Source: SW-9-67-25 sp964623735 (GTDB lineage: Archaea > Halobacteriota > Halobacteria > Halobacteriales > Haloarculaceae). From it: 14,798 nt of DNA. The stretch's first letter is position 1; the number at the start of each line of letters is the position of its first letter. This document shows, piece by piece, positions 6,888 through 14,783 of this stretch. Location of the stretch: assembly GCA_964623735.1 (NCBI GenBank), contig CAZUVE010000065.1, positions 1 to 14,798 on the forward strand, written 5' to 3'. The notes beneath the pieces are model-generated. The model had not been told where the DNA came from and made no database searches. It was given only the letters and a program-made list of their open reading frames with translations. The translations under genes and the position numbers were made by a program.

Positions 6888-8504
6888 GTGCTCGTCGCGT
6901 CGGTACTGGTCTTTACCGTCCTCTACTCGGCGGGGATGTCAGTCTTCGAGGGGCGGCCGCGGTCGCTGCTCCGCTCGTTCCAGGTCGTGATGCAGACGCT
7001 GACGACCATCGGATACGGCGGCGACGCGCCCTGGGAGAGCACCGCGATGCTCGTGCTCGTGGTGACGATGCAGGTGGCGACCCTGCTGCTCATCTTCAGC
7101 GCCTTTCCCGCGGTCGTGGTGCCGGTCCTCGAGGAGTCGCTGTCCCGGTCGCCGCCGGCCACGCGCGAGGACCTCTCGGACCACGTCGTGGTCTGCAACG
7201 CCACCACCCACACGGAGTCGCTGATCGACGAACTCGTCGACAGGGACGTCCCCTACGTCTTCGTCGAACCCGACCGGGAGACGGCGACGGACCTGTTCGA
7301 GCGCGACCGCGCGGTCGTCCACGGCGACCCCGAGTCCATGAAGGTGCTCGCGGGGGTCAACGTCCGCGAGGCGCGGGCGGTCGTCTCCGACGCCGCCGAC
7401 GAGGTCGACATGAGCATCATCACCTCGGCCAAGGAAATCGCGCCGGACGTTCCCGTCTACAGCATCGCCACCGACGAGGACTTCGCGCAGTACCACGAAC
7501 TCGCGGGCGCGGACAGGACGTTCCTCCCGCGGAAACTGCTCGGCAGCGGTATCGCCAACAAGGTGCGCAACACCGTCGAGACGGACGTCGGCGGGGCAGT
7601 CTCGGTCGGCGAGGACATCGAGATCGCGGAGATCCCGGTGACCAGGGGCAGCGAACTCGACGGCAAGCGCCTGACCGAGGACGGGATCGGGGATCCGACG
7701 TCCGAGGACGAGCGGAGCAGGACCCCCCGGCACGTGATCGGGGTCTGGGCCCGGGGCCAGTTCCACGTCCCGCCGTTCGAGGGGATCACCCTCGACGAAC
7801 AGACGGTGTTGCTGGTGGCGGGGCGGTCGGTGACCCTGGAGTCGCTGGCGGGTTCCGCCGGCTCGGAGGTGACCCAGTACGGCCGCGGGCGGGTGCTCGT
7901 GGCCGGGTCCGGCGTCGTCGGGACGATCGTCAGCGACGCGCTGCTGGCCGACGGCGTCGACCAGACGGTCATCGACCTCGAACAGAAGGGCCGGGTCGAC
8001 GTCGTCGGGGACGTCACCGAGGAGGAGACCCTCGAGGAGGCCGGGATCGACGACTCCCGGACGGTCGTGCTCGCGCTGAACGACGACACCGTCACCCTGG
8101 TCGCGGCGTTCGTCGTCGGGAACCTCGCGCCCGGGGTCGAGATCGTCGCCCGGGCCAACGAGACCGAGAGCGTCCCCAAACTCTACAGCGCCGGCGTCGA
8201 CTACGCGCTCGCGCTCTCGACGGTCGCCGGGCGGTTGCTCGCGGCGGCGATCCTCGACGCCGGCGGGTCGATCGCGCTCGACGAGGAGATCAGGCTGGTC
8301 CGGCGCGAACCGGGCGCGTTCGCCGGCCTCACGCTCGAGGAGACCGATATCCGCGAGCGCTTCGGCTGTTCGGTGGTGGCTATCGAACGCCGGGACGGGC
8401 GCGTGGTGACCGACCTCCGCGGGTGGACGGAGGTCGGGGCCGACGACTACCTCGTCGTCGCGGGGACCGACGCAGCCCTCGAGCGCCTCGATACCGTGCT
8501 GTGA
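6888..8504 (+). CDS. K+ channel with pore and two RCK (TrkA-N/TrkA-C) units
   Basis: A 538-residue membrane protein. A hydrophobic helix (about 1-17) precedes a pore helix and the filter TTIGYGGD (39-46), the potassium selectivity signature, then a second helix (about 52-80). The cytoplasmic part has two RCK units. The first begins DHVVVCNATTHTES (98-111), where the usual GxGxxG is lost, and ends in a TrkA-C domain (about 240-320). The second starts GRVLVAGSGVVG (334-345), with an intact dinucleotide-type loop, and ends in another TrkA-C (about 465-538). The layout matches prokaryotic 2TM/RCK channels that pass K+ under ligand control, which fits a salt-in halophile. GTG 6888 is the only usual start codon, but the same frame is open back to 6828 and the upstream residues (YRIARRYAA) look like the natural cytoplasmic start of helix 1. 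The true N-terminus is therefore uncertain. Confidence 0.88.
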   Translation: MLVASVLVFTVLYSAGMSVFEGRPRSLLRSFQVVMQTLTTIGYGGDAPWESTAMLVLVVTMQVATLLLIFSAFPAVVVPVLEESLSRSPPATREDLSDHVVVCNATTHTESLIDELVDRDVPYVFVEPDRETATDLFERDRAVVHGDPESMKVLAGVNVREARAVVSDAADEVDMSIITSAKEIAPDVPVYSIATDEDFAQYHELAGADRTFLPRKLLGSGIANKVRNTVETDVGGAVSVGEDIEIAEIPVTRGSELDGKRLTEDGIGDPTSEDERSRTPRHVIGVWARGQFHVPPFEGITLDEQTVLLVAGRSVTLESLAGSAGSEVTQYGRGRVLVAGSGVVGTIVSDALLADGVDQTVIDLEQKGRVDVVGDVTEEETLEEAGIDDSRTVVLALNDDTVTLVAAFVVGNLAPGVEIVARANETESVPKLYSAGVDYALALSTVAGRLLAAAILDAGGSIALDEEIRLVRREPGAFAGLTLEETDIRERFGCSVVAIERRDGRVVTDLRGWTEVGADDYLVVAGTDAALERLDTVL

Positions 8505-8511
8505 TCGACCG

Positions 8512-8534
8512 CTCGTGGGGTCGCGACCCGCGAG
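8512..8534. terminator. Palindrome after the K+ channel gene, possible terminator
   Basis: Eight bases after the channel stop codon, CTCGTGGGGTCG is followed by CGACCCGCGAG, a near-perfect palindrome centred on TCGCGA. It could fold or pair as a strong GC structure at the 3' end of the channel mRNA. There is no T-run behind it, so termination is only suggested. The rest of 8505-8678 holds no gene that I can support. Confidence 0.3.
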
Positions 8535-8626
8535 TGGCGGTGCCCTGCCCGGAAAAGCGCGGCGACCGGGGTACCGGCTGTCGGCGGCTGTGCGGTCGGC
8601 CGTTCGTGTCACCCGCCGGTCCGCTC

Positions 8627-8653
8627 GCAAAACGAAAGAGGAATCTTCAAAAG
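8627..8653 (+). promoter_or_regulatory. Candidate promoter region of the nuoJ1-N operon
   Basis: Two A-rich islands stand out in the gap: GCAAAACGAAAG at 8627-8638 and CTTCAAAAGC at 8645-8654. The second is centred about 27-30 nt before the ATG at 8679 and would give an almost leaderless mRNA. The first would place transcription start near 8658, just ahead of a GGAGGAG ribosome site at 8661-8667. Either would make this an independent promoter for the membrane-arm genes. Confidence 0.4.
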
Positions 8654-8678
8654 CACGCCGGGAGGAGTGTCGACAACG

Positions 8679-8939
8679 ATGGTGTACGAATCGATCGCGT
8701 TCGCGCTGTTCTTCGCCGTCACCGTGGGAAGCAGCGCCGGCGTCGTGCTGGTCCGGGACGTCTGGCACTCGGCGCTGCTGCTCGGCGTGGCGCTTCTGAG
8801 CGTCGCGGTCCACTACGTGATGCTCCAGGCAGCGTTCGTCGCGGCGATGCAGGTACTCGTGTACGTCGGCGGGGTACTCATCCTCATCACCTTCGCGGTG
8901 ATGTTGACCCGCAGGGACGAGTCGGAGGTGCCGGCATGA
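8679..8939 (+). CDS. nuoJ1: Complex I subunit J, N-terminal half protein
   Basis: An 86-residue membrane protein equal to the first three helices of NuoJ. Helices lie at about 5-25, 30-49 and 54-76. QVLVYVGGVLILITFAVML (58-76) carries the conserved Tyr-Val-Gly-Gly of NuoJ helix 3 (Y62), part of the coupling path at the base of the membrane arm. NuoJ is one protein of about 180 residues in bacteria; haloarchaea have it as two genes. I chose ATG 8679 because it follows GGAGGAG at 8661-8667 and gives the familiar MVYE start; a GTG at 8667 is in frame but lies on the ribosome site itself. Its stop overlaps the nuoJ2 start (ATGA). It is the first gene of the operon here, without nuoA-B-CD-H-I upstream. 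Confidence 0.9.
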   Translation: MVYESIAFALFFAVTVGSSAGVVLVRDVWHSALLLGVALLSVAVHYVMLQAAFVAAMQVLVYVGGVLILITFAVMLTRRDESEVPA

Positions 8940-9232
8940 CGACCCGTCCCCGGCTGATCGACGTCGACGGGTCGACCATCCCGGGGCTGGCGGCCGTCGC
9001 CCTGTTCGTCGTCATGGCCGCCGTCTTCGTCACAGCCGAGTTCGACGCCGCTGCGGGCTTTCCCGAGGGCGAGAGCGTTGTCGCCGGGATCGGGAACGCC
9101 CTCCTCGGGATCACGATCGAGGGGTTCGTCCCCGAGGGGTTCTTGGTCGCGCTGATCCTCATGGCGATCGTCCTCGACGCCGCGCTCGACGGCGCGCTGA
9201 TGCTCGCCAAGCGCGACGGGGGTGAGGAATGA
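8936..9232 (+). CDS. nuoJ2: Complex I subunit J, C-terminal half protein
   Basis: A 98-residue protein with two predicted membrane helices (about 17-34 and 69-90) joined by a loop containing AGIGNALLGITIEGFVPEGF. It corresponds to the last two helices of NuoJ and completes the five-helix subunit with NuoJ1. The start ATG overlaps the nuoJ1 stop, and GGAGGTG at 8924-8930 lies five bases upstream as a ribosome site. The stop overlaps the nuoK start (ATGA). The sequence is less conserved than NuoJ1, so identity rests partly on position between nuoJ1 and nuoK. Confidence 0.86.
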   Translation: MTTRPRLIDVDGSTIPGLAAVALFVVMAAVFVTAEFDAAAGFPEGESVVAGIGNALLGITIEGFVPEGFLVALILMAIVLDAALDGALMLAKRDGGEE

Positions 9233-9534
9233 CGGTCCCCGTCCAGTTCTACCTGCTGCTCTCGGCGGTCGTGTTCTGTGTCGGCCTCTTCGGCATTCTC
9301 GTGCGCCGCAACGCTCTCTTCTTTCTGATGTCGGTCGAACTGATGCTCAACGCCGGGAACATCAACCTCGTGGCCTTCTCCCACTACCACGGGAACCTCA
9401 CCGGGCAGGTGTTCACGCTGTTCACCATGGCTCTCGCTGCCGCGGAGGTGGCCATCGGGATCGGTATCATCCTCGTCCTGTACCGCAACTTCGAGGGCGT
9501 CGACGTCACCCAGGCGACGACAATGAGGTGGTAA
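9229..9534 (+). CDS. nuoK: Complex I subunit K
   Basis: A 101-residue protein, the normal NuoK length, with three membrane helices. The two membrane-buried glutamates typical of NuoK are present: E37 in LMSVELMLNAGNINLVAF and E73 in MALAAAEVAIGIGI. They form part of the proton path that links NuoJ/H to the antiporter-like subunits. The start overlaps the nuoJ2 stop by four bases, with GGGTGAGG just upstream. Its TAA is followed after one base by the nuoL ATG. Confidence 0.95.
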   Translation: MTVPVQFYLLLSAVVFCVGLFGILVRRNALFFLMSVELMLNAGNINLVAFSHYHGNLTGQVFTLFTMALAAAEVAIGIGIILVLYRNFEGVDVTQATTMRW

Positions 9535-9535
9535 C

Positions 9536-11569
9536 ATGGCGGGCGCATTCGACTTCGTACCGGCGATTGCCGTCCTCCCGCTGGTGTCGTTTCTGGTCGC
9601 GCTGTTCTTCGGGAGGTACATGCCAAAGCGGGGCGCGCTTGCGGGCGTCGCCGCCACCGCCGGGTCGCTCCTCCTCTCGGTGTGGGTCGCCGTCTCGCTG
9701 ATCGGCGCCGAGCCGTACCACGAGACCGTCTACTCGTGGGTCGCGGGCGCCGGCCTCGGCGTCGAACTCACATTCGGGGTCCTGATCGACCCGCTCTCGG
9801 CCCTGATGCTCGTCATCGTCTCGCTTATCTCCCTGCTGGTGCACGTCTTCTCGCTCGGCTACATGAACGACGAGGGCGAGACCGGGCTGCCCCGCTACTA
9901 CGCCGGCCTCGGCCTCTTTACGTTCTCGATGCTCGCCTTTGTCTTCGCGGACAACCTCCTCATGGCGTTCATGTTTTTCGAACTCGTGGGGCTGTGCTCG
10001 TACCTGCTGATCGGCTTCTGGTTGCGCGAGGACGCACCCCCGAGCGCCGCGAAGAAGGCCTTTCTCGTCACGCGCTTTGGCGACTACTTCTTCCTCGTGG
10101 GCGTCGTCGCGGTCCTGGGCACCTTCGGGACGGCCGCCTTCGCCGGCGAGGAGTCGTTCGTCGTGATGGCCGAACACGCCCTCGATCCCGACCGGGCCGC
10201 CGACGTCACCACCTTTCTCGGCCTGGGCGAACAGGCCTGGTTCACCGTCGTCGGGTTGCTGGTGCTGGGCGGCGTGATCGGCAAGTCCGCGCAGTTCCCC
10301 CTCCACACCTGGCTGCCCGACGCCATGGAGGGTCCCACGCCGGTCTCGGCGCTCATCCACGCCGCGACGATGGTCGCCGCCGGCGTCTACCTGGTGGCGC
10401 GGATGTACGGGTTCTACGCCCTCTCGCCGACCGCGCTCGGTGTCATCGCGCTCGTGGGTGGCTTCACCGCGCTCTTTGCCGCGACGATGGGCGTCGTCAA
10501 ACAGGAACTCAAACAGGTGCTCGCCTACTCCACGATCTCCCAGTACGGCTATATGATGCTCGCGCTGGGCGGTGGCGGGTACGTCGCTGCAGTCTTCCAC
10601 CTCACCACACACGCCGTGTTCAAGGCGTTGCTCTTTCTCGGCGCGGGGTCGGTCATCATCGCCATGCACCACAACGAGAACATGTGGGACATGGGCGGCC
10701 TGAAAGACGAGATGCGCGTCACGTACCTGACGTTCCTCTCGGGGTCGCTGGCGCTGGCCGGCGTCTTCCCCTTCTCGGGGTTCTGGTCGAAAGACGAGGT
10801 GCTGTTCGAGACGCTCGTCCACGGCCTGGGCGGGAGTCCCCTCCTCCTGGCCGGGTTCGCGATGGGCCTGACCGCGGTGTTTTTCACCGGCTTCTACACC
10901 TTCCGGATGGTCTATCTCACGTTCCACGGCGACCCGCGGACCGACACTGCCGCCGACCCCGACCCGGTGCGCTGGAACGTCAAGGGACCGCTCGCGGTGC
11001 TCGGTGTCCTCGCGGCCGTCGTCGGCGTCATCAACGTGGGCGTGCTCAAGAACGTCGTCGGGACGGAGAATCTCTACCTCCACGAGTGGCTCGACGGCGC
11101 CTACATGTCCGGCCTGGAGTCGCTGTCGCTGCACCACTACGAGGAACTGCTGGAGACGTTCGCGGGCTACGAGTCGGCGACGCTGTCACCCTTCGTCTCG
11201 GGTGCGGTCTCGCTCGGGCTGGCGGCCGCCGGCGTGGTCGTCGCCTACCGCCTCTACGGCGGCGCCGACCCCGACCCGCACCTGACAGGACTGGGGTCGG
11301 TCCGGACGGTCGTGGCGAACAACTACTACCAGGACGAGTACCAGGTCTGGCTGGCCGAGGGCGTCACCTACCCGCTCGCTCGGGTCGCCGACAAGTTCGA
11401 CCAGGGCGTCGTCGACGGCGTCGTCAACGGCGCCGGCAGCGTCAGCCTGTTCGCCGGCGAGCGGTTCCGGAAGATCCAGACCGGCGTCGTCAGCAACTAC
11501 GCCGCCCTCCTGACGCTGGGGCTGGTGCTGTTGCTCGTCGCCTTCGGGCTCGCAGGGGGGTGGTTCTGA
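9536..11569 (+). CDS. nuoL: Complex I subunit L (antiporter-like)
   Basis: A 677-residue polytopic membrane protein, the largest proton-pumping subunit, at the far end of the membrane arm. Conserved landmarks are DPLSALMLVIVSLISLLVHV early on, MAFMFFELVGLCSYLLIGFW with the key glutamate E149, GKSAQFPLHTWLPDAMEG with K250, then PTPVSALIHAATMVAAGVYL and HLTTHAVFKALLFLGAGSVI. The C-terminal region contains the amphipathic stretch NNYYQDEYQVWLAEG and a final helix near 650-677, matching the lateral helix and last helix of NuoL. The start follows GAGGTG at 9525-9530 by five bases. It ends at TGA directly before the nuoM ATG with no gap. Length and landmarks are intact. Confidence 0.96.
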   Translation: MAGAFDFVPAIAVLPLVSFLVALFFGRYMPKRGALAGVAATAGSLLLSVWVAVSLIGAEPYHETVYSWVAGAGLGVELTFGVLIDPLSALMLVIVSLISLLVHVFSLGYMNDEGETGLPRYYAGLGLFTFSMLAFVFADNLLMAFMFFELVGLCSYLLIGFWLREDAPPSAAKKAFLVTRFGDYFFLVGVVAVLGTFGTAAFAGEESFVVMAEHALDPDRAADVTTFLGLGEQAWFTVVGLLVLGGVIGKSAQFPLHTWLPDAMEGPTPVSALIHAATMVAAGVYLVARMYGFYALSPTALGVIALVGGFTALFAATMGVVKQELKQVLAYSTISQYGYMMLALGGGGYVAAVFHLTTHAVFKALLFLGAGSVIIAMHHNENMWDMGGLKDEMRVTYLTFLSGSLALAGVFPFSGFWSKDEVLFETLVHGLGGSPLLLAGFAMGLTAVFFTGFYTFRMVYLTFHGDPRTDTAADPDPVRWNVKGPLAVLGVLAAVVGVINVGVLKNVVGTENLYLHEWLDGAYMSGLESLSLHHYEELLETFAGYESATLSPFVSGAVSLGLAAAGVVVAYRLYGGADPDPHLTGLGSVRTVVANNYYQDEYQVWLAEGVTYPLARVADKFDQGVVDGVVNGAGSVSLFAGERFRKIQTGVVSNYAALLTLGLVLLLVAFGLAGGWF

Positions 11570-13096
11570 ATGCTCATCGAGGCCGTCCTCTTCACGACGC
11601 TCGCGAGTGCCGGCGCGGTCTTCCTCGCCCCCGACCGCTCGGCGGCGAAACTCGCGACGGCACTCAGCCTCCTGCCCCTGGCCGGGGGCCTCCTCATGTG
11701 GTTCACCTTCGACGGCAGCGGCAACGCCCTGCTGGCGGGCGGGACGCTCGGCTTCGAGACGGCCGCGACCTGGCTTCAGGTCGGCGACTACACCCTCCAG
11801 TGGCACGTCGGCGTCGACGGCGTCAGCCTCCCGCTGCTGGTGTTGACGACCGTCCTGACGACGCTCGCGCTGGTGTCGTCGTGGACGCCCATCGACGAGC
11901 GGCAATCGCAGTTCTACGGCCTCATGCTGCTCATGGAGGCGGCGCTGATCGGCGTGTTCACCGCGCTTGACTTCTTCCTGTGGTTCGTCTTCTGGGAGGG
12001 TGTGCTCATCCCGATGTACCTGCTGATCGGCGTCTGGGGCGGCCCGCGCCGCAAGTACGCCGCGGTGAAGTTCCTCGTCTACACGAACCTGGCCTCGCTG
12101 GTGATGTTCCTGGGCCTGTTCGCGCTGGTGTTCGGCCTTGGCGACTCGCTGACGACGCTGGGCATCCCCGAGATCGCACAGGGCGTCCGGGGCGGCAACC
12201 TGGAGACGTTCGCGGGTATCCCCCCGGAGACGCTGAAGTTCTTCGCGTTCGTCGCGATGTTCGCCGGCTTCGCCGTGAAGGTGCCCGTCGTCCCCTTCCA
12301 CACGTGGCTGCCCGACGCCCACGTCCAGGCGCCCACGCCCGTCTCGATCATCCTGGCCGGCGTCCTCCTGAAGATGGGGACCTACGCTCTGTTGCGGTTC
12401 AACTTCACGATGCTCGCCGACGTCGCCGCGGCCAACGCCACCGTCATCGCGGCATTCGGGGTCGTCAGCGTCATCTACGGGGCGATGCTCGCCCTGGCCC
12501 AGCAGGACCTCAAGCGGATTGTCGCCTACTCCTCGATCTCCTCGATGGGCTACGTCGTCCTCGGGCTGGTCGCGTTCACCCCCCACGGTCTCGGCGGGGC
12601 GACCTTCCAGATGATCTCCCACGGGCTCATCTCCGGGCTGATGTTCATGGTCGTCGGCGTCATCTACAACGCCACCCACACGCGGATGGTCGGCGACATG
12701 TCCGGGATGGCCGACCGGATGCCCTGGACGGTGGGCATCTTCGTGGCCGGCGCCTTCGCCTACATGGGCCTGCCGCTGATGGCCGGGTTCGCCGGCGAGG
12801 TGCTCGTGTTCATCGGCTCGTTCCAGTCGACGGTGCTGCCCGGTGCGCCCGTGTTCACCGCGGTGGCGATGTTCGGTATCGTCGTCGTCGCGGGCTACCT
12901 GCTGTGGGCCATGCAGCGGACCCTCTTCGGGCCCTACCGCCTGGAGACCGACTACGAGGTCGGCCCGGCGCCGATCCACGAGGTGGCGCCCCTGGCCGTG
13001 TTGCTGTTGCTGGTGGTCCTGCTCGGGGTCGCGCCCGACATCGCCTACGAGCGGATCCAGGACGCCATCGAACCGCTTCTGGGAGGTGAGCTCTGA
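11570..13096 (+). CDS. nuoM: Complex I subunit M (antiporter-like)
   Basis: A 508-residue polytopic membrane protein of normal NuoM length. GVDGVSLPLLVLTTVL marks the beginning of the conserved core. LWFVFWEGVLIPMYLLIGVW carries the pump glutamate E143, and FAVKVPVVPFHTWLPDAH carries the lysine K237. APTPVSIILAGVLLKMGTYA and LKRIVAYSSISSMGYVVLG complete the antiporter pattern. The ATG abuts the nuoL stop. Its TGA overlaps the nuoN ATG (TGATG), so translation is probably coupled. Confidence 0.96.
   Translation: MLIEAVLFTTLASAGAVFLAPDRSAAKLATALSLLPLAGGLLMWFTFDGSGNALLAGGTLGFETAATWLQVGDYTLQWHVGVDGVSLPLLVLTTVLTTLALVSSWTPIDERQSQFYGLMLLMEAALIGVFTALDFFLWFVFWEGVLIPMYLLIGVWGGPRRKYAAVKFLVYTNLASLVMFLGLFALVFGLGDSLTTLGIPEIAQGVRGGNLETFAGIPPETLKFFAFVAMFAGFAVKVPVVPFHTWLPDAHVQAPTPVSIILAGVLLKMGTYALLRFNFTMLADVAAANATVIAAFGVVSVIYGAMLALAQQDLKRIVAYSSISSMGYVVLGLVAFTPHGLGGATFQMISHGLISGLMFMVVGVIYNATHTRMVGDMSGMADRMPWTVGIFVAGAFAYMGLPLMAGFAGEVLVFIGSFQSTVLPGAPVFTAVAMFGIVVVAGYLLWAMQRTLFGPYRLETDYEVGPAPIHEVAPLAVLLLLVVLLGVAPDIAYERIQDAIEPLLGGEL
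13082..13089 (+). promoter_or_regulatory. Full-length Shine-Dalgarno of nuoN
   Basis: GGAGGTGA is the full complement of the conserved 16S rRNA tail and lies six bases before the nuoN ATG at 13096, inside the last codons of nuoM. It fixes the nuoN start and shows that internal genes of this operon use ribosome sites, unlike the leaderless-looking genes at the left of the window. Confidence 0.8.
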
Positions 13097-14592
13097 TGGC
13101 CGACGCCGCGACGCTCCCGCCGTGGATGGCGCTGGCGCCGATGGCCGTCTTCGGGCTCACCGCGCTCGTGCTGTTCACCTACGACGCCATCGAACCCGAG
13201 GGCCGGAACAGCGCGCTGCTGGCCGGCGTCTCCGTAACGGGCGCGCTGCTCGCGCTCGCAGTCACGGGCTGGTACCTCGTCGCCGGGACCGGCCAGCCCC
13301 GCAGAGGCGGCGCCATCGAACTGTTCGGGAGCAACCTCGTCGTCGACGGCATGAGCCTCTTTTTCACGGCACTGATCGCCAGCGTCGTCACGCTGGTGGT
13401 GCTCGCGAGCTACGACTACCTGCGGGACCACGAGTACCAGGCCGAGTACTACTCGCTGGTGATGCTGGCCGCGACCGGAATGGCGATGATGTCCACCGCC
13501 AACAGCCTCGCAACCGCGTTCGTCAGCCTCGAACTCTCGTCGCTGCCCTCCTACGCGCTGGTCGCGTACCTCAAGCGCAACCGCGGCAGCGTCGAGGCCG
13601 GGCTGAAGTACTTCCTGGTCGGGGCGCTGTCCTCGGCGGTGTTCGCGTACGGCGTCTCGCTCGTGTACGCCGCGACCGGCGCCCTCCAGTTCGACGCCGT
13701 CGCCAGCGCCGTCGCCGGGACCCCGCTGGCGGGTGTGCTCGGCCTGGGCGTGGTGATGGTCGTCGGCGGGTTCGGATTCAAGACCGCCAGCGTTCCGTTC
13801 CACTTCTGGGCGCCCGAGGCCTACGAGGGGTCCGTCGCGCCCATCTCCGGCTTTCTCTCCTCGGCCTCGAAGGCCGCGGGGTTCGTCCTCGCGTTCCGGG
13901 TGTTCCTCACTGCCTTCCCGCTGGACGTGATCGGCGCCATCGACTGGGCGGTCGCCTTCCAGGTGCTCGCGGTGACGACGATGACCGTCGGCAACTTCGC
14001 CGCGCTCAAACAGGAGAAGGTCAAGCGGATGCTCGCCTACTCCTCTGTGGGTCACGCCGGCTACGTGCTGATCGCACTGGCGGCGCTGACCGACGGCGCC
14101 AACCACTCGTTTGTCCTCGGTTCGGGCATGTCACACCTGCTCGTCTACGCGTTCATGAACACCGGCGCGTTCCTGTTCATCGCGCTGACCGAGCACTGGG
14201 AGGTCGGCCGCACCTTCGAGGACTTCAACGGCCTCGCAACGCAGGCGCCCTTTGCCTGTGCGGCGATGTCGGTGTTCCTGTTCTCGCTCGCCGGCCTGCC
14301 GCTGGGCGGGGGCTTCCTCTCGAAGTTCTACCTCCTGATGGCCTCGATCAACGGGGGCGTCGCCATCCTCGCGGCCGCGCTGATCGTCAACAGCGCCGTC
14401 TCGCTGTACTACTACAGCCGCGTTGTCAAGGCGATGTGGATCGAGGAACCGAACGGCGACCTCGAGGTCGAGAGCTATCCCACGGGACTGTACGCCGCCA
14501 TCGTCATTGCGGCCGTGATGACGGTCCTCCTGTTGCCGGCCTTTGGCCCCGTGGCCGAGACTGCCAACATGGCCGCCGAGATGCTCGTCTGA
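13096..14592 (+). CDS. nuoN: Complex I subunit N (antiporter-like)
   Basis: A 498-residue membrane protein of usual NuoN length, and last gene of the operon. NSLATAFVSLELSSLPSYAL carries the conserved glutamate E146. GFKTASVPFHFWAPEAYEG holds K229 and the F-H-F-W-A-P-E-A-Y signature of NuoN, which separates it from the H-T-W-L-P-D of L and M. VKRMLAYSSVGHAGYVLIAL and AGLPLGGGFLSKFYLL are also typical. It sits next to NuoK and pumps protons through the membrane arm. The start overlaps the nuoM stop and has a strong ribosome site. Confidence 0.96.
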   Translation: MADAATLPPWMALAPMAVFGLTALVLFTYDAIEPEGRNSALLAGVSVTGALLALAVTGWYLVAGTGQPRRGGAIELFGSNLVVDGMSLFFTALIASVVTLVVLASYDYLRDHEYQAEYYSLVMLAATGMAMMSTANSLATAFVSLELSSLPSYALVAYLKRNRGSVEAGLKYFLVGALSSAVFAYGVSLVYAATGALQFDAVASAVAGTPLAGVLGLGVVMVVGGFGFKTASVPFHFWAPEAYEGSVAPISGFLSSASKAAGFVLAFRVFLTAFPLDVIGAIDWAVAFQVLAVTTMTVGNFAALKQEKVKRMLAYSSVGHAGYVLIALAALTDGANHSFVLGSGMSHLLVYAFMNTGAFLFIALTEHWEVGRTFEDFNGLATQAPFACAAMSVFLFSLAGLPLGGGFLSKFYLLMASINGGVAILAAALIVNSAVSLYYYSRVVKAMWIEEPNGDLEVESYPTGLYAAIVIAAVMTVLLLPAFGPVAETANMAAEMLV

Positions 14593-14611
14593 TACGGATC
14601 GCTGTCCCTGT

Positions 14612-14632
14612 GTCCCGGTCGAGCGGGACCGG
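14612..14632. terminator. GC hairpin after nuoN, possible terminator
   Basis: GTCCCG at 14612-14617 pairs with CGGGAC at 14624-14629. An alternative stem pairs CCGGTC (14615-14620) with GACCGG (14627-14632). It begins 19 bases after the nuoN stop. No T-run follows, so it could equally be an RNA-stabilising 3' structure. Confidence 0.3.
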
Positions 14633-14703
14633 CGAGGGCGTGTCGCCAGAGTCGGTGTGGACGACCGGCACTCCTCCGACCGGAGCGGGGTTTCCTGCCA
14701 CGC

Positions 14704-14783
14704 AGACGACAGTGCGGTGGGAAAAGCATATCGGTACACCGGGAGACGACAGTGCGGTGGGAAAAGCATATCGGTACACCGGG
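14704..14783. repeat. Perfect 40-bp tandem duplication upstream of an edge gene
   Basis: Bases 14704-14743 are repeated exactly at 14744-14783. Each copy holds AGTGCGGTGGGAAAAGCATA, an A-rich and TATA-like core followed by TCGGTACACCGGG. The repeat lies outside coding sequence, between nuoN and whatever begins at the right edge. Confidence 0.92.
14761..14773 (+). promoter_or_regulatory. Candidate promoter of the gene starting at the right edge
   Basis: GAAAAGCATATCG in the second repeat copy is the best TATA-like core here, centred about 27 nt before an ATG at 14796-14798, the last three bases of the window. A GTG at 14786 is another possible start. The first repeat copy holds the same core 40 bp upstream, giving a tandem promoter. 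Nothing can be said of the gene itself. Confidence 0.4.

Noticed and set aside
6939..8813. 624-codon minus-strand frame opposite the K+ channel gene
   Set aside because: Antisense to a gene with clear pore and RCK motifs; its own sequence is Asp/Arg/His-rich with no recognisable domain.
6806..9232. 808-codon plus-strand frame through the K+ channel gene into nuoJ2
   Set aside because: Only its end matches a real gene, nuoJ2 from 8936; the rest is an out-of-frame shadow of the channel gene.
14704..14783. Start of a CRISPR array
   Set aside because: The two 40-bp copies are directly adjacent with no spacer between them, so they are a tandem duplication.
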